From Zea mays (taxonomy: Eukaryota > Streptophyta > Magnoliopsida > Poales > Poaceae), in assembly GCF_902167145.1 (NCBI RefSeq), contig NC_050097.1, forward strand, positions 97,432,469 to 97,496,468: 64,000 bases of DNA. Direction: 5' to 3'. Position numbers and translations under genes: made by a program. How positions within the stretch are numbered: position 1 is the first letter of the stretch; the number at the start of each line of letters is the position of its first letter. Positions 22,740-36,079 of this stretch are shown piece after piece. A model generated the notes under the pieces. That model had not been told where the DNA came from, did not search any database, and saw nothing but the letters and a program-made list of their open reading frames with translations.

Positions 22740-22928
22740 CTTAACAGGAATCTCGTCCTCGAGATTTAAGAAGATCTAGGAAAAAAATGGGGAAAATCTA
22801 TGTGAAGCTTTTCTTCTCTTTCCCATGTCGCTTCATCTTCTCCATAGTGACTCAATTGCACTTTGCACATCTTTATCACTTTATTCCTTGTAACTCGAGT
22901 CAATGTATCAAGAATCTTGATAGTATAC
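22740..22928 (-). pseudogene. pol: Chromodomain-like C-terminus of A pol
   Basis: The minus strand encodes a piece reading IKILDTLTRVTRNKVIKMCK and EDEATWEREEKL, ending in HIDFPHFFPRSS. This is the degenerate chromodomain at the end of Tekay/Del integrases, where a trp-rich core (here TWERE) is preceded by basic and hydrophobic strands. In the family this module binds histone tails and steers integration into heterochromatin. The fragment is cut upstream by solo LTR D at the duplicated pentamer tatac; the rest of pol resumes beyond 26727. It ends a few bases before the LTR. Confidence 0.75.
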
Positions 22929-23562
22929 TGTAACACCCTAAATCCATCACCTAAAGACAATCCAAATAATTTATTAGTTTTTAATAGAAAGGAAGAATAA
23001 TTTTGTTTGTAAAATAATGAAATTGTGATATAAGAAAATTAAACAATTTCTTGAGTAGTAAAATCTTATCAAGTGTTTGATGCATTCATGCCGAGGCTTA
23101 AATTTTGTTTGGTGTATCCATTTTTTGGATTTAATTTGGCGAGAAAAATCTCATGTTATAAAATAATAGTGAGTTGTTAAATTTTTTTTGAAGTGTTGAT
23201 AATATCCTTAAATGTATTAAGTATAAATTTGTTATTTAGATTTAATTCTTGGACGGAGTTTCTTTCTCTAAAAAAATATATATAATAAGTTGCTAGAAAC
23301 TCTTCGAGAAAGATATGTTTTTTACATGTTAATAATATTTTTGGTTAATTTATGAATTATTGGAATATATTAATTGTATATATATTCTGAAATAAAAATA
23401 ATAAAAAATAGTAATTAAAACAAGAAAAGGAAAAATGAATTTCGAAATAAATAAATAAAAGAAAAAAATAAAATAAAAAAGACGAACGCAAGCATCTAAA
23501 CAAAGAAAAAAACAAAAAATGCAAAACACTCACAAACACACATACACACACGTTAAAATAAA

Positions 23563-24284
23563 CTAGTCGGTTGCCCGTACGTTGCGACGGCTTACAACAA
23601 TACCAACGTAAACTATCCATCAAAAACAATTCAAGATTTTTTATTGATTATCTTCGCTCTCTGTGTAATATATTTTTTATTTGTCTAACTGATGTTATTG
23701 TTTACTCCATGCAAATATGTCTTGGTACAACACGGCCAATGAAGTGAGCGATTAGAAGAGAGTTCACAACGATTGACTGACTGAACAGAGATTATAAAAT
23801 GACATAATTCCATCATACAAAGATCAAATAAGAGAAAGTTTGTGAGATCAAGTTTTTTATTTTACAAAAAACATCTTAGCGTGATGTTCTACTGGGTTCG
23901 AACCCCACCTCCTGCATCGTTTTTAATATTTTACGCTGATTTAATTAAATGAATCGACGAGCTAACGGGCTGGTCCGACAGGTTAGCAGGCCGGCATGAC
24001 GTGCCTGCGCCATAGTTGTGGCCCGCGCGCATCTAGCCCTTATCGGGCGTCGTTACGCTGATTTAATTAAATGGATCGACGGGCTAACGGGCTGACCCGA
24101 CACAGTTAGCAGGCCGGCATGATGTGCTTGTGTCATAGTTGTGGCCCGCGTGCATATAGCCCGTGTCGGGCGTCGTTTGACATCTATAGACGTACAACGG
24201 ATTAATTTGAAATAGATGTGAGGGGTTATTTGTAAAAAATGACGCATGACGACCGTTGAAACTGATGCTTTAAGTATAGTATAG
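23563..24284 (+). repeat. Unclassified dispersed repeat within D
   Basis: It starts ctagtcggttgcccgtacg and ends taagtatagtatag, flanked on both sides by aaaataaa (low-complexity, so weak as a target duplication). I recall the start and end motifs as common in grass genomes but cannot name the family. Near 23904 it has gggttcgaacccc, which fits a pol III B box. Two 122 bp direct units follow. No coding frame. Confidence 0.4.
23931..24175 (+). repeat. Two-copy 122 bp tandem duplication
   Basis: The units at about 23931-24052 and 24053-24175 each run from ttacgctgatttaattaaat to tcgggcgtcg. They differ at about 15 positions by eye, so the duplication is not recent. Confidence 0.85.
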
Positions 24285-24951
24285 AAAAATAAAAAAACAC
24301 TCGTCCAGTAGTCTATACGAGACAATCAGGTACGCTCCCATTCCTTTGCTTTTGGCTGGCGTACAGGTCCCATTCTTTCCCTTCCTCTCTCCTACATATG
24401 GACCCTACAGGTCAGCTCTTCCTTCAATTCTCCAGCCGGCTCTGCTGTTTCTCGCGAACGCTTGTAGCCGTCGCCGTTTCATCTGAAAAAAACGCCACCG
24501 CAGATTCTTCTGGAGTAGAGCCGCCAGCAGCCCCTGCAGCCGCCGCGCAGCAGGACTCCGCTAGGCCGCGCCCAACGCCAGGAGCCCCCGTAGAAGCCGC
24601 CGAGCGCAGCCACCAGACTCCAGCCGCCTCGTGGCCATGCCCCGACCAGCTCTGCGCAGCAACCGCGCCCGCCCAGGCCGCGATGCCCCTGCCCTGGGCC
24701 TGGAGCCGAGCAGCGCCCGCCCCGCACCAACCGACCCCGCGCGAAGCCCAAGTGCCGCATCCATTTCTTCCTTCTTGATTGGAGTTCATTGCGTTCGTTA
24801 CTCCCTCGCGCCATTAGTGGCATTCCATTTCATCTGTTTCTCCTAAGTTCAATTGGCATCAATGGAGTAACCCCCGCCACTAATAGCCTTAAAGCCAGCC
24901 CGCTGCGTCTCCTCCTGGTGCCCTCTCCTCTCTCTCTCTCCCCCCTGGCAC

Positions 24952-24959
24952 CTATAAAA
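24952..24959 (+). promoter_or_regulatory. Probable TATA box of solo LTR D
   Basis: ctataaaa follows a 500 bp GC-rich segment and is followed by a pyrimidine-rich tctctcttcctccc, the layout of an LTR core promoter on the plus strand. Confidence 0.55.
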
Positions 24960-25031
24960 GGCAGACAAGTTCTCTCTTCCTCCCCTAACTAGTAATATAG
25001 GTGTGATTAATCCGTTCATCAAATTGAATCC

Positions 25032-25035
<4 letters not shown>

Positions 25036-25090
<55 letters not shown>
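25036..25090. repeat. (AT)n microsatellite
   Basis: About 27 AT dinucleotide units without interruption inside solo LTR D. Confidence 0.95.
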
Positions 25091-25096
<6 letters not shown>

Positions 25097-26727
25097 CACT
25101 TAGTTTTCCTAAAAGATAAAATAAAGGAATTAGTGCTCATGTTCTTTTTATAATTAAAATGTTAGTTTATGTATTGATTATTAATATAGCTTTCTTGATA
25201 ATAACATAGGCTATGTGTTTTCTTAAATAAAAGTGGAGATAATTAATTGTTTCATTATCTCTTACATAAAATCTATTTAAGCCATGTGTTTTCTTAAAAA
25301 AAGTATATAAAGATTATATTTGGTTTAATCACATTTTCACATAAAACCTGGTTAGGCTTATAGCTTAAAGTTCTTTATAAATAAATGTTTTAGCATATGT
25401 TCCATAATGCTTCAAAAATTAATAATGTATTTCGTATCTCATTAACCTTAGATATACAACATATGTTTCTTCTAAAAGGTTAAAAAGGGTTAATAATGTT
25501 ATGATGTTTTTATCATCTTATGAACCATTAATCTTAGACATATCACATACGACGTTTTATACAAGATTAAATTGGCGAACCTAATATTTGTATATTTTAA
25601 TTAAGATATTTATAAGCTCATGTCTTGTTTTATAAAGTATAGATCACACACTTTTGAAAAGAATACTTTTTTATTATAACCCTTGCGTGTAATGTTTTTG
25701 AAAAGCGAACGCTCTTTTCGTTAGACTTTCTCTTAGCTTTACGTATGGTGAATGTTGTATGTTATTGAGTGGTGTTTGTTTCTTCTTATTTGTTTGTGTG
25801 ATATTCAGTGATTGATCTAATAGTTGAGAATCAAGTACTATTTCGTGGAAGAATCTCAAGTTTTCAATAAGCAAGGCAAGTGGACTTCTCCCTCTGCATA
25901 CTCTGTTTGACCCCAAACAATACATTTAATAAAGTTTATTCTTTTGGATATATATGCATAATTTGACGGGTTACCTATTTAGATAACCTTTCCAACCTTA
26001 TTCCTTGATCAAACCTGGGAATTATACTTTACCTTCGTAGTTATGCTATTGCTACAACTTAACTTTATGCAGTCACTCCCGCTTATGATATTAATTGAAC
26101 TTGAAGATGGAAATGAGCAGTCTGGACTCCTCACATGATAATTGAACTTGAAGATGGAAATAAATCGAGATCCGATGATCTGCCAATGGTTTGCTTAAGT
26201 GGTTTCACTTAAGTGTTTTTGATATACTCTTGTACCTTTGTTTAATGGGAATACTTGGGATTCACACTTATTAGTAAGACAGGTGTTGTTAATAAAATGT
26301 TGACCAACTAAAATGCTTACTGCTCAACCTTAGCCTCACCTTGTTAAACCTGCATTAGTTTTTCCCCCACTTGCTGAGCCCCGACCATAAGTGAGCTCAC
26401 CCTTGCTTAATTTTGATCAGAAGTTTGCAGATGAAGTTATGATGCTGAGCGAAGTTATGATGTTGAGCTCCATGGATGCTAGTCTAGTGATACCCCCGGT
26501 CATCTTCCTGTGGATGGATGTCCTTGTTTCGCTGTACTTTGATGAATAAAGGTTAAGACATTATGTCTGTTCGAAGTGTAATATTTTAATATAATCGTTA
26601 TTTACGCTTTTATGTATTGTTATTTTGATATATTACACTTGTGACGTCAACATATGTGTGGAAATAGATCCTGGCACACATATGCTATGCACTCGGCTCT
26701 GCCCTTAGAAACGGGTGTGACATATAC

Positions 26728-29589
26728 TCCGTGTAAGTCAAATCTCCCTGAACACCGAGCTCTTCCATTGGTAACTGTTCCTCGGGGACACAGAGACACT
26801 TCTAAAGTTGAGACACATGAAATACATTATGCACATTAGATAGATTATCAGGTAGCTCGAGTTGAGAGGCCATCTCTCCAACTCGCCTAAAAACTCTGAA
26901 TGGTCCAATAAAACAAGGGGACAATTTGCCCTTGACTTTAAATCTCCTCATTCCACGAAGTGGTGACACCTTGAGGTACACATGATCACCTTCCTCAAAC
27001 TCCAGTGGTCATCCTCTATTATCAGCGTAGCTCTTTTGCCTGGTCTGAGCTACCCTCAAGTTCTCCCTGATTTTACGGACTTGTTCTTCTGCTTCTTGAA
27101 TAAGTTCAGGTCCAAAGAACTATCTTCCTCCAGTTTGGTCCCAATATAGAGGAGTCCTGCATTTCCTGTCATACAGAGTCTCGAATGGTGAGATCTTCAG
27201 ACTGGCTTGGTAACTGTTATTATATGAGAACTCATCATGAGGTAAACTCTTGTCCCAACTACTACCATGCTGAAGGGCACAAGCTCTCAACATGTCCTCC
27301 AATACTTGATTAGTCCTTTTAGTCTGTCCATCAGTCTGAGGCTGGTAGGCCGAACTAAAATTCAACTTCGTATCCATATTCTCATGAAAACTTTTTCAAA
27401 ATCTGGAGGTAAAATGTGATCCTCTATCCAAAACGATCTTCTTCGGTACATCGTGTAGAGACACAATCCGAGCCATATATCACTCTACCAATTGAGGTCC
27501 CTTATAAGTAGTTTTGACCGGAATGAAATGAGCTACTTTAGTCAATCTATCCACAATCACCCATATAGCATCATATCCTTCCGAGGTGCGAGGCAATCCA
27601 GTCATGAAGTCCATACCAATCTTTTCCCACTTCCATTCGGGTATCTTTAATGGGCATATTAGTCCAGCTGGTCTTTGGTGTTCAGCCTTAACTCTTTGAC
27701 ACGCATCGCATATAGCCACTTGTGCAGCCACAACTCTCTTCAATCCTTACCACCAATACTTTCGCTTCAAATCATGATACATCTTGGTACTACTAGGATG
27801 AATAGAATAATTCGAGTCATGGGCCTCCTTTAAAATAGTCTCACGAAGTCTTTCAATTTAAGGAACTCGTATCCTGTCCTTGAACCATACGGTGCCTTGC
27901 TCATCCTCCATGAATTCTGGACCTCGACCTTCAGTACTCAGATCCTTAATCTCTTGTATTTTAGCATCACCAATTTGTCCTTTGCGGATTTCTTGCTCCA
28001 AAGTAGATTCCACATCAATAGTAACTCCTTCAGTGTGAGCAACTATCTCCAGGTTAGGTCTCTTGAAATCCTCAACAATCACCTCGTGTAGCTGGGCAAC
28101 AATAGCTGAATGAACATGCTCCTTTCGACTCAAGGCATCTGCAACCAAATTCGCCTTGCCCAGGTGATAGTGAATCTCCAAATCATAATCCTTAATAAGC
28201 TCCAACCAACGACGTTGCCTAAGGTTGAGATACTTCTGAGCGAATATATACTTCAAACTCTTATGATCTGTGTACACTTGGCACTTGGTTCCCATGATAT
28301 AATGTCTCCATATCTTAAGTGCTTGCACAATAGTTGCTAACTCTAAGTCACGAGTGGGGTAGTTCAATTCATGTTTCCGCCACTGACGAGACGCGTAAGC
28401 AATCACGTGTCCTTCTTGCATGAGCACACATCCCAAGCCTTGGCCACACGCATCACAATAAATGTCAAATCCCTTCTGTAGATCTGGTATAACCAATACT
28501 GATGGCGACATCAACCTCTTCTTTAATTGATCAAAACTATCTTGGCACTTCTCGTTCCACTTGAACTATCTTCCCTTCTCCAGAAGCGAGGTCATGGGCT
28601 TGGCAATCTTAGAAAATCCTTCAATAAATCTCCGATAATATCCTGCAAGCCCCAAGAAACTCAGAATCTCCATAACTGTAGTGGGTATGCTCCACGCCAC
28701 TATCTCCTTGATTTTAGCAGGATCCACTAAAATCTCTCCATTAGAAATGATATGTCCAAGGAATGGCACCTCGCCAATCCAAAACTCGCATTTGCTAAAC
28801 TTGGCGTAGAGTTGATTATCTCGTAGAATAGATAAGAATATCATCGATGAACACCACGACGAATCTGTCCAGATACTCCATAAACACCTTATTCATCAGA
28901 TTCATAAAATAAACTGGTGCATTAGTTAGTCCAAATGACATAACAGTGAACTCATATAAACCATATCAGGTCGAGAAATCCGTCTTAGGAATATCCGATG
29001 GCCTAATCTTCATTTGATGGTAACCCGATCGGAGATCAATCTTCGAGAATACCCTTGCACCTCTCATCTGATTAAATAAATCCTCAATGCGGGGTAATGG
29101 ACACTTGTTCTTCACAGTGACATCATTAAGGGATCTATAATCCACACACATCCATTGTGATCCATCCTTCTTTTGTACAAATAGAACCGACGCTCCATAA
29201 GGTGAAGAATTCGAACGAATGTACTTAGCCTCTTTTAATTCCGTTAATTGCTTCTTAATTTCCTTTAGCTCTTCTACGGACATCCTGTATGGCTGTTTAG
29301 AAATAGGGGCAATCTCAGGTAAGAGATCAATAATAAACTCAACTTTCCTATCTTGTGGCATCCCTGGTAACTCCTCTGGGAAGACATCCAGAAAATCCCT
29401 ATATGCACGGATGTTGCCACCCAGAAACTTCTCATCTACTGAGAATGCTGCTAGTCTGGTGGCGGTAGTTACTGCAATTCCAACTTCAAATCTTTCTCCT
29501 TTGGAACTGGTGAGTTCAATGGTTCCTTTAGCACAGTGTATAAACTACCTTTGCCTTTCTTAACCATGACATGTCAAGGATCACGCCTA
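26728..29589 (-). pseudogene. pol: Decayed pol of element A (RT, RNase H, integrase)
   Basis: Minus-strand pieces in order are: end of protease and RT start (near 29560-28966, with [20 protein letters not shown] and [20 protein letters not shown]); RT palm and thumb (28960-28566, FIDDILI then [23 protein letters not shown]); RNase H (28514-27858, [29 protein letters not shown]); integrase zinc finger ([14 protein letters not shown]) and core (KIGMDFMTGLPRTSEGYDAI, then [18 protein letters not shown]); and a C-terminal stretch near 27000. Frames are broken by stops near 27378, 27745, 27857 and 28565 and by frameshifts near 28850. The lineage is Tekay/Del chromovirus. The upstream end at 29589 is only the Copia insertion point; the leader continues at 37354. 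Confidence 0.85.
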
Positions 29590-30867
29590 TGTTAGAAATA
29601 TGCCCTAGAGATAATCATAGAGATGAGCATATTTCTTTGTATCCATGATATATATATATATTGCTTAATTGAATATCCATGGAAGGCACCTTGTATTGAT
29701 TAGCAATTATGTGAATTGTTTGTGAGATTCTTTACTTATATGGTTATTCTAAATGATGTCCCTAGTCAGAGTCGATGACTAGCACATGTATTAGTTGATG
29801 ACTACATTTCACAAGTCATGAACATGGAGATGTTAAACTAATAATGTGGGCGCATGTATGACATGAGGCTGGACCGACCCAACGTGAGATATTGTAATAT
29901 AGTTCTCTTCTTGCAACATGAATACTGTATCCTTAGCCCTGAGATTGTCGCATGTTCTCAAGATGTGAATTGACTTACTTAGGGACTATCAAACGCTATC
30001 CCGTAACTGGGTAGTTATAAAGGTAGTTTTGGGTTTGTCAGGAAGCATGCTATGAGGCATGGTCAGTCAAGATGGAATTTGTCCCTCTCTTTGTGAGAGA
30101 GATATCTCTGGGCCCCTCGAGTGATTGGATCAAGAAATGCATGGCCATGCTAGGGTTAAGAGTTAACCATTGAAAGGATTCCAATTCACAGTATCGAGAA
30201 AGAGAGGTCAGCTTAGAGCCAGACCAAATATCGTGAGACAAAGGGAACAACATGTATGTAATGTCGCAATGGTTCGTCTGATATGATCTTTACGTACACA
30301 TAGGAGTTGACATGTCTTGCTAGAGCCCGCTGTCAATTATTGGGCCAAGTAAGAGTACTCGGGCTATGTCTATTTGTACGTGAACCTATAGGGTCACACA
30401 CTTAAGGGGAAGGAAGCCTAATTCGGATTAGATCCGAAATTAGACTGGGCTTTAGGGTTAATGATGGGCCTCGGCGTCAGAAGCCCACCATAACGCCTAT
30501 ATAATGAGGGGCAGGGGCGCGGTTAAGAGATAACCTAATTCGCCACCTGCAAACTAGCAGCCGCCGCTCACCTCTCGCCCTCGCCAAGCCGCCGTCGCGA
30601 ACCTAGCAGTTTGGTACGCGGCGCTTCCTCCCTGTACGTGTGGATACCTCGGAGGTGCTGCATCTGGAGCACTTGGATGAACCGTGCGAGGACGTGAAGG
30701 ACGCCGACGACTGCACGGCACTGCTCGACGCGTTCGTCTACATCGAGACGTCTTCCGCTGCTCTGCGCGTCTAGTGGTAATTCCATGACCTATAACCACA
30801 GTAGTTCTTGGTATTATGGGGTTGAAAATTTTGTTTTGCGCTAGTGTAGCCTCCCCGTAATCCTACA
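29590..30867 (+). repeat. 5' LTR of the Copia element
   Basis: 1278 bp, TG...CA. A TATA-like ctatataatg lies at 30497-30506, followed by GC-rich 5' UTR sequence. It differs from the 3' copy mainly by transitions and by the length of an (AT)n run near 29650. Confidence 0.93.
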
Positions 30868-30868
30868 G

Positions 30869-30880
30869 TGGTATCAAAGC
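30869..30880 (+). promoter_or_regulatory. Primer-binding site of the Copia element
   Basis: TGGTATCAAAGC starts two bases after the LTR end. It matches the initiator-Met tRNA primer site with one change (G to A). Confidence 0.75.
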
Positions 30881-32119
30881 AGGTTCTGCGTAGTTTTAGG
30901 TCTGGATCTAGGTTCATGAGATGGATCTACTTGATGCACGGTTTGATTAGATCAATTGGTAATAAAGGGTTGAAGTAGATTACATCGGATATGACTGGAG
31001 AGATCAGTTCGTCCTTCTCTGTTGTATGCGCGACTTGCCCCTACCGGCTGGAATCACCATCGGGGCTAACTGCGTACACAACCAGCAGATTGACGTAACA
31101 GATCGACGTCATGAGTGTAATCTTCTTCAGGTCGAAAGTCTCGAATTTGGGTTGATTTGATCAACCGCATGAGATTTCTAGTGGAATTTCCATACATACG
31201 ATGCTATCTGCTGTAGTGGCGAACATTTAGAAACGTGTTTGTCTAACCTGTTTTTGCAGGGCATCTTGTGATCGGTATAGCTATTGTGTATATGATGCAT
31301 ATTAATGAATTATTCATGACCTACGTGTCGTGACCTGGGCAATACGGCTGGAGCCATATGTATTGTCCAAATTTAATGTAATGACCTGCGTGTCAACATG
31401 TGATGATCCAAAGCGTATATGTAATTTGTTTACCAGCATACGTTAGATAGGTCTTGAAGGACTCGTCACCTGAAGGATGGCATACCTATATCATGGAGAT
31501 GGAGATCATCGTGATGGACAGATTTTTGGAGATGGGGATCACCATGTGAAAACTAGCCATACCGAATCACAACTGTTGTGTGAATGCCATTCTTAATGTT
31601 CTACTTGTTCATATTGCATATATGTCCTTGCGTGCGATGATATAAGTAGGACGATCCCTCATAAATGTTTAAGCTTTAATGCCTCTCCAAACCTTGCACT
31701 ATCATAAGTCTTGTACAATTGGTGGTGGGTCTATGAAATTAGGGTGCCACCAGTTTTCCTTGACTAGATAGGTTTGTATCGGATATGAACTACAGAAAGG
31801 GTTGGTTAAGTTAAACAAAGTCAGCTTAATGGTTAAGGACTTTGGGGCATAAGGTTGGGAGCCGAGACATAGAGATGTCACCCAACAACAGAAGTCATAT
31901 ATATGATATGATTAGCAAGGAGTTGCTTACCGATCTACCTTATCTTCTAGCGGTGATGCTAAAGCTCACTAGTAGACTTGTTAGTTGTGGGTTCTGAATC
32001 ACTAAGTATCAATAGAGGGATATTGATTTTAGTGGGAGTAGACTATTAAATGTTTAATATGATTTACTCTGTCATGGATATTTTTGTCTTAGTATTTTGC
32101 ATTATTTTGTTGTAGATAA
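30881..32119 (+). other. Copia leader
   Basis: About 1.2 kb between PBS and the gag ATG. I see no supported gene in it; short frames are chance. Confidence 0.7.
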
Positions 32120-35100
32120 ATGGCACCTAGCACACCAACATTTACTTTGCGATCAATTCTTGAAAAGGATAAGTTAAATGGAACAAACTATACGGATTGG
32201 ATCCGTAACCTGAGAATTGTTCTCAGGGCTGAAAAAAAGGAAGACGTTCTAGACACCCCACTGCTAGAGGATCCTCGTGAAAATGCAACTGCTGCAGCTA
32301 AAACCGCTTACAAGAAAGCAATGGATACTAATCTTGAAGTGAGTTGCCTAATGCTTGCTTGCATGGAACCTGAGCTGCAGATGCAGTTTGAGACAAACCA
32401 TGAGGTGCACGATATGATCGTGGTGCTCAAGGATATGTTCCAGACTCAGGCTAGGACTGAAAGGTTCAATGTGTCCAAAGCCTTTCTGGAATGCAAGCTA
32501 GCAGAAGGCGCAGCAGTTGGGCCACACATAATCAAAATGGTTGGTTACAGTCAGAGGTTGGAGAAGCTAGGCTTCCCAATAAGCCAAGAGTTGGCCACTG
32601 ACTTTATTTTGGCATCTCTTCCGCCCAGCTATGGAAACTTCATCACGAACTACCATATGCATGGGGCAGAGAGGGGCCTCAATGAACTATGTGGCATGCT
32701 GAAAACTGCAGAAGGGGATATAAAGAAAAGTGCTGGCAGCAGCGGCCATGTGATGGCGGTCCAAAACAAACCCAACTTTAAGAAGAAGGGTAAATCTCAA
32801 AAGAAGAAGGGCAAGGCAAAGGATACAATATCCAAGCCAAATCAAAAGCCCAAGGCTGGACCAGCTGCAAATGCAGAGTGCTTTTATTGCAAAGAACTTG
32901 GTCACTGGAAAAGGAATTGCAAGCAGTACTTGGCCTCTATTAAGGATCGCGGCGGTAAGGGTACAGCCGCAGCAAGTACACTTGCTATTCACATTACAGA
33001 AATTTTTCTTGCTGATTCTTATATTAATTCTTGGGTATTTGATACCGGATCGATTGCCCATATTTGCAATTCGATGCAGGGAATGATAAGAAGTAGAAGC
33101 GTGAAAAGAGGAGAAGTTGATTTCCGGGTAGGCAATAATGCAAGAGTTGCTGCGTTGACCGTCGGGACGATGCAACTCCACCTCCCATCAGGATTTATTT
33201 TGGAGTTAAATAATTGTTATCTAGTTCCTAGTATGAGTCGAAACATTATGTCTCCTTCATGTTTGATGAAGGATGGTTATTCATTTGCGAGTGAAAACAA
33301 TGGTTGTGTGATCTCTAAGAATGGCATGTTTGTGGCTTTTGCATCCATTATGAATGGGTTATTCATTTTAAATCTTGATGATGCACCTATCTGTAATATT
33401 AGTGCTAAAAGGCCTCGGCCTAATGATTTAAGTCCTACCTACATGTGGCACTGTCGTTTGGGTCATATAAGTGAGAATCGCATGAAGAAGCTTCATTCTG
33501 ATGGGCTTTTAACTTCGTTTGATTTTGAATCATACGAGAGATGTGAAGCTTGCTTACTTGGTAAGATGACCAAGGCGCCCTTCATTATTGGAACTCATAC
33601 ATACTGATGTGTGCGGACCAATGAGTACGACAGCTAGGGGAGGATCCCAATACTTCATAACCTTCACTGATGATTTTAGTAGATATGGGTATGTCTACTT
33701 AATGAAACACAAGTCTGAATCCTTAGAAAAGTTCAAAGAGTTTCAGAATGAAGTAGAAAATCAGCGTGGCAAGAAAATTAAAGCACTGCGATCAGATCGT
33801 GGAGGTGAATATTTGAGTCATGAGTTTAGCAATCATCTAAAGAGTTGTGGAATTGTTCCACAGCTTACGCTGCCGGGAACGCCTCAGAGGAATGGCGTGT
33901 CTGAGCGACGTAATCGAACTTTATTGGATATGGTTCGATCAATGATGAGCCAGTCGGACCTACCTTTGTCGGTTTGGGGATACGCTCTAAAAACAGCAGC
34001 TTTCACACTAAATAGGGTACCGTCTAAGTCCGTAGTTAAGACACCATATGAGATGTGGACTGGGAAGACTCCCAGTTTGTCTTTTCTGAAGATTTGGGGT
34101 TGTGAGGTTTACGTCAAGCGACTACAGTCGGATAAACTCACTCCAAAATCGGACAAGTGCATGTTCGTGGGATATCCAAAGGAAACTTTAGGATATTACT
34201 TTTACCACCGGTCAGAGGGCAAAGTGTTTGTCGCCCGGAACGGTGTGTTCTTAGAGAAAGAGTTTCTCAAAAGAGAGAAAAGTAAACAAAAGGTGTATCT
34301 TGAAGAAGTTCAGGATGAGCCAGTGGGACAAGATTCAACAAGTGATGCTAATGTAGCAGAACAAGTTGAGACGTCTATGGCAAGAGAATCACCACCACAA
34401 CCATGAAGGTCAGCAAGGCTTCACGAGGCACGAGGAGAAGTGCTATTGTTGGGCAATGGGGAAGTGTTGTTGTTAGACAACGACGAACCTGCAACATATT
34501 CAGAAGCGATGATGGACCCAGATTCTGAGAAATGGCATGTCGCCATGAGATCCGAGATAGATTCCATGGGAGAAAATCAAGTTTGGAACTTGGTTGACCC
34601 GCCTGATGGTGTTAGACCCATAGAATGCAAATGGATCTATAAGAAGAAGAAAGACATGGATGGAAATGTTCACATCTATAAGGCTCGACTTGTTGCAAAG
34701 GGTTTTCGACAAGTTCAAGGAGTTGACTATGACGAGACATTCTTGCCAGTAGCGATGCTTAAATCTATTCGGATCATTCTAGCTATTGCCGCATATTTCG
34801 ATTATGAGATTTGACAGATGGATGTCAAAACAGCTTTCCTTAATGGAAACCTAAATGAGGACGTGTATATGATATAGCCCGAGGGTTTTGTCGATCCGAT
34901 CAATGCTGGAAAGATATGCAAACTTCAGAAATCCATTTATGGGTTGAAGCAAGCATCTCGGAGTTGGAACATTTGTTTTGATGAAGTGATCAAAGGGCTT
35001 GGTTTTCATCAGAATGAAGAAGAAGCTTGTGTTTACAAGAAGGAAAGTGGGAGCGCTGTTGTATTTCTGATCTTGTATGTGGATGACATATTATTGATTG

Positions 35101-36059
35101 GAAATGACATTCCTACGCTGGAGTCCGTCAAGGCTTCACTGAAAAAGAGTTTTTCTATGAAGGACTTAGGGGAAGCAGCATATATTTTGGGCATAAGGAT
35201 CTATAGAGATAGGTCGAAGAGGCTTATAGGATTAAGTCAAGATACGTACATTGACAAGGTTTTGAAACGGTTCAACATGGAACAGTCCAAGAAAGGTTTC
35301 ATACCTATGTCACATGTTAAACACCTTAGCCAGATGCAATGTCCTGCAACGGCTAATGAGCGAGAGCGCATGAGTAAGGTACCATACGCCTCAGCAATTG
35401 GTTCAATCATGTATGCCATGATAAGTACACGCCCAGATGTTTCATACGCTATAAGTGCTACGAGTAGATACCAGGCTGATCCAGGTGAGGATCACTGGAC
35501 AGCGGTAAAAGGCATTCTTAAGTACTTAAGAAGGACTAAAGATATGTTCCTGGTATATGGGGGTAAGGAGGAGCTCGTTGTAACTGGTTACACCGATGCT
35601 AGCTTCCAAACTGACCCAGACGAGTTAAAATCGCAATCAGGTTTTGTGTTCACAATAAATGGTGGTGCTGTTAGTTGGAAGAGTTCCAAACAGGAGACTG
35701 TGACTGATTCTACAACAGAAGCCGAGTACATTGCAGCTTCTGAATCTGCGAAGGAACGTGTTTGGATAAGAAAGTTCCTCATCGAGCTTTGTGTGTTTCC
35801 TAATGCATCTAGCCCATTGAACCTCTACTGTGACAACAATGGGGCTATTGCGCAAGCTAAGGAGCCAAGGAACCACCAGAAAAACAAACACGTACTGCGG
35901 AAGTTTCACCTCATATGGGAATTCATTAGGCGGGGTGAGATAAAGATATGCAAAATACATACGGATTTGAATGTTGCTGATCCTTTGACAAAACCTCTTC
36001 CACAACCTAAGCATGAGGCACACGTGAGATCTATGGGTATTAGATATCTTCTAGATTAA
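32120..36059 (+). pseudogene. gag-pol: Copia gag-pol polyprotein, disrupted
   Basis: ATG at 32120 (agataaATGGC). Gag begins MAPSTPTFTLRSILEKDKLN. Zinc knuckle CFYCKELGHWKRNC near 32878, protease WVFDTGSIAHIC near 33033, integrase zinc region WHCRLGHISENRM and CEACLLGKM. After about 33585 the frame shifts through a small deletion. The integrase core follows (IHTDVCGPM; LRSDRGGEY; PQRNGVSERRNRTLLDM), then RT (IECKWIYKKKKDMDGN; LYVDDILLIGND) and RNase H (GYTDASFQ; STTEAEYIAASESAKE). In-frame stops stand at 34404 (TGA, expected Arg), 34812 (TGA, expected Trp in EIWQMDV) and about 34875 (TAG, expected Gln). The frame ends normally at 36059, 20 bp before the 3' LTR. The element is not autonomous now. 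Confidence 0.93.
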
Positions 36060-36079
36060 CTCTAGTGCAAGTGGGAGAC

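Larger units (their letters stand above)
22929..26722 (+). mobile_element. Solo LTR D of a Tekay-like family
   Basis: 3794 bp from TGTAACACCCTAAATCC to ACGGGTGTGACA, flanked by a perfect 5 bp duplication tatac (22924-22928 and 26723-26727) inside pol of element A. No internal region, PBS or gene is seen, so it looks like a single LTR left by recombination. The end motifs resemble those of A, C and G, and the last 400 bp contain the tgagctcacccttgc block also seen in those LTRs. A TATA box sits at 24952-24959. It also contains a roughly 720 bp dispersed repeat (23563-24284) and an AT microsatellite. Confidence 0.85.

Noticed and set aside
23895..23930. tRNA gene suggested by gggttcgaacccc
   Set aside because: Only a B box is visible. 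No A box, acceptor stem or anticodon arm can be paired around it.
24398..24846. Overlapping frames on both strands in solo LTR D
   Set aside because: GC-rich LTR upstream of a TATA box; low-complexity products; no similarity to a known domain.
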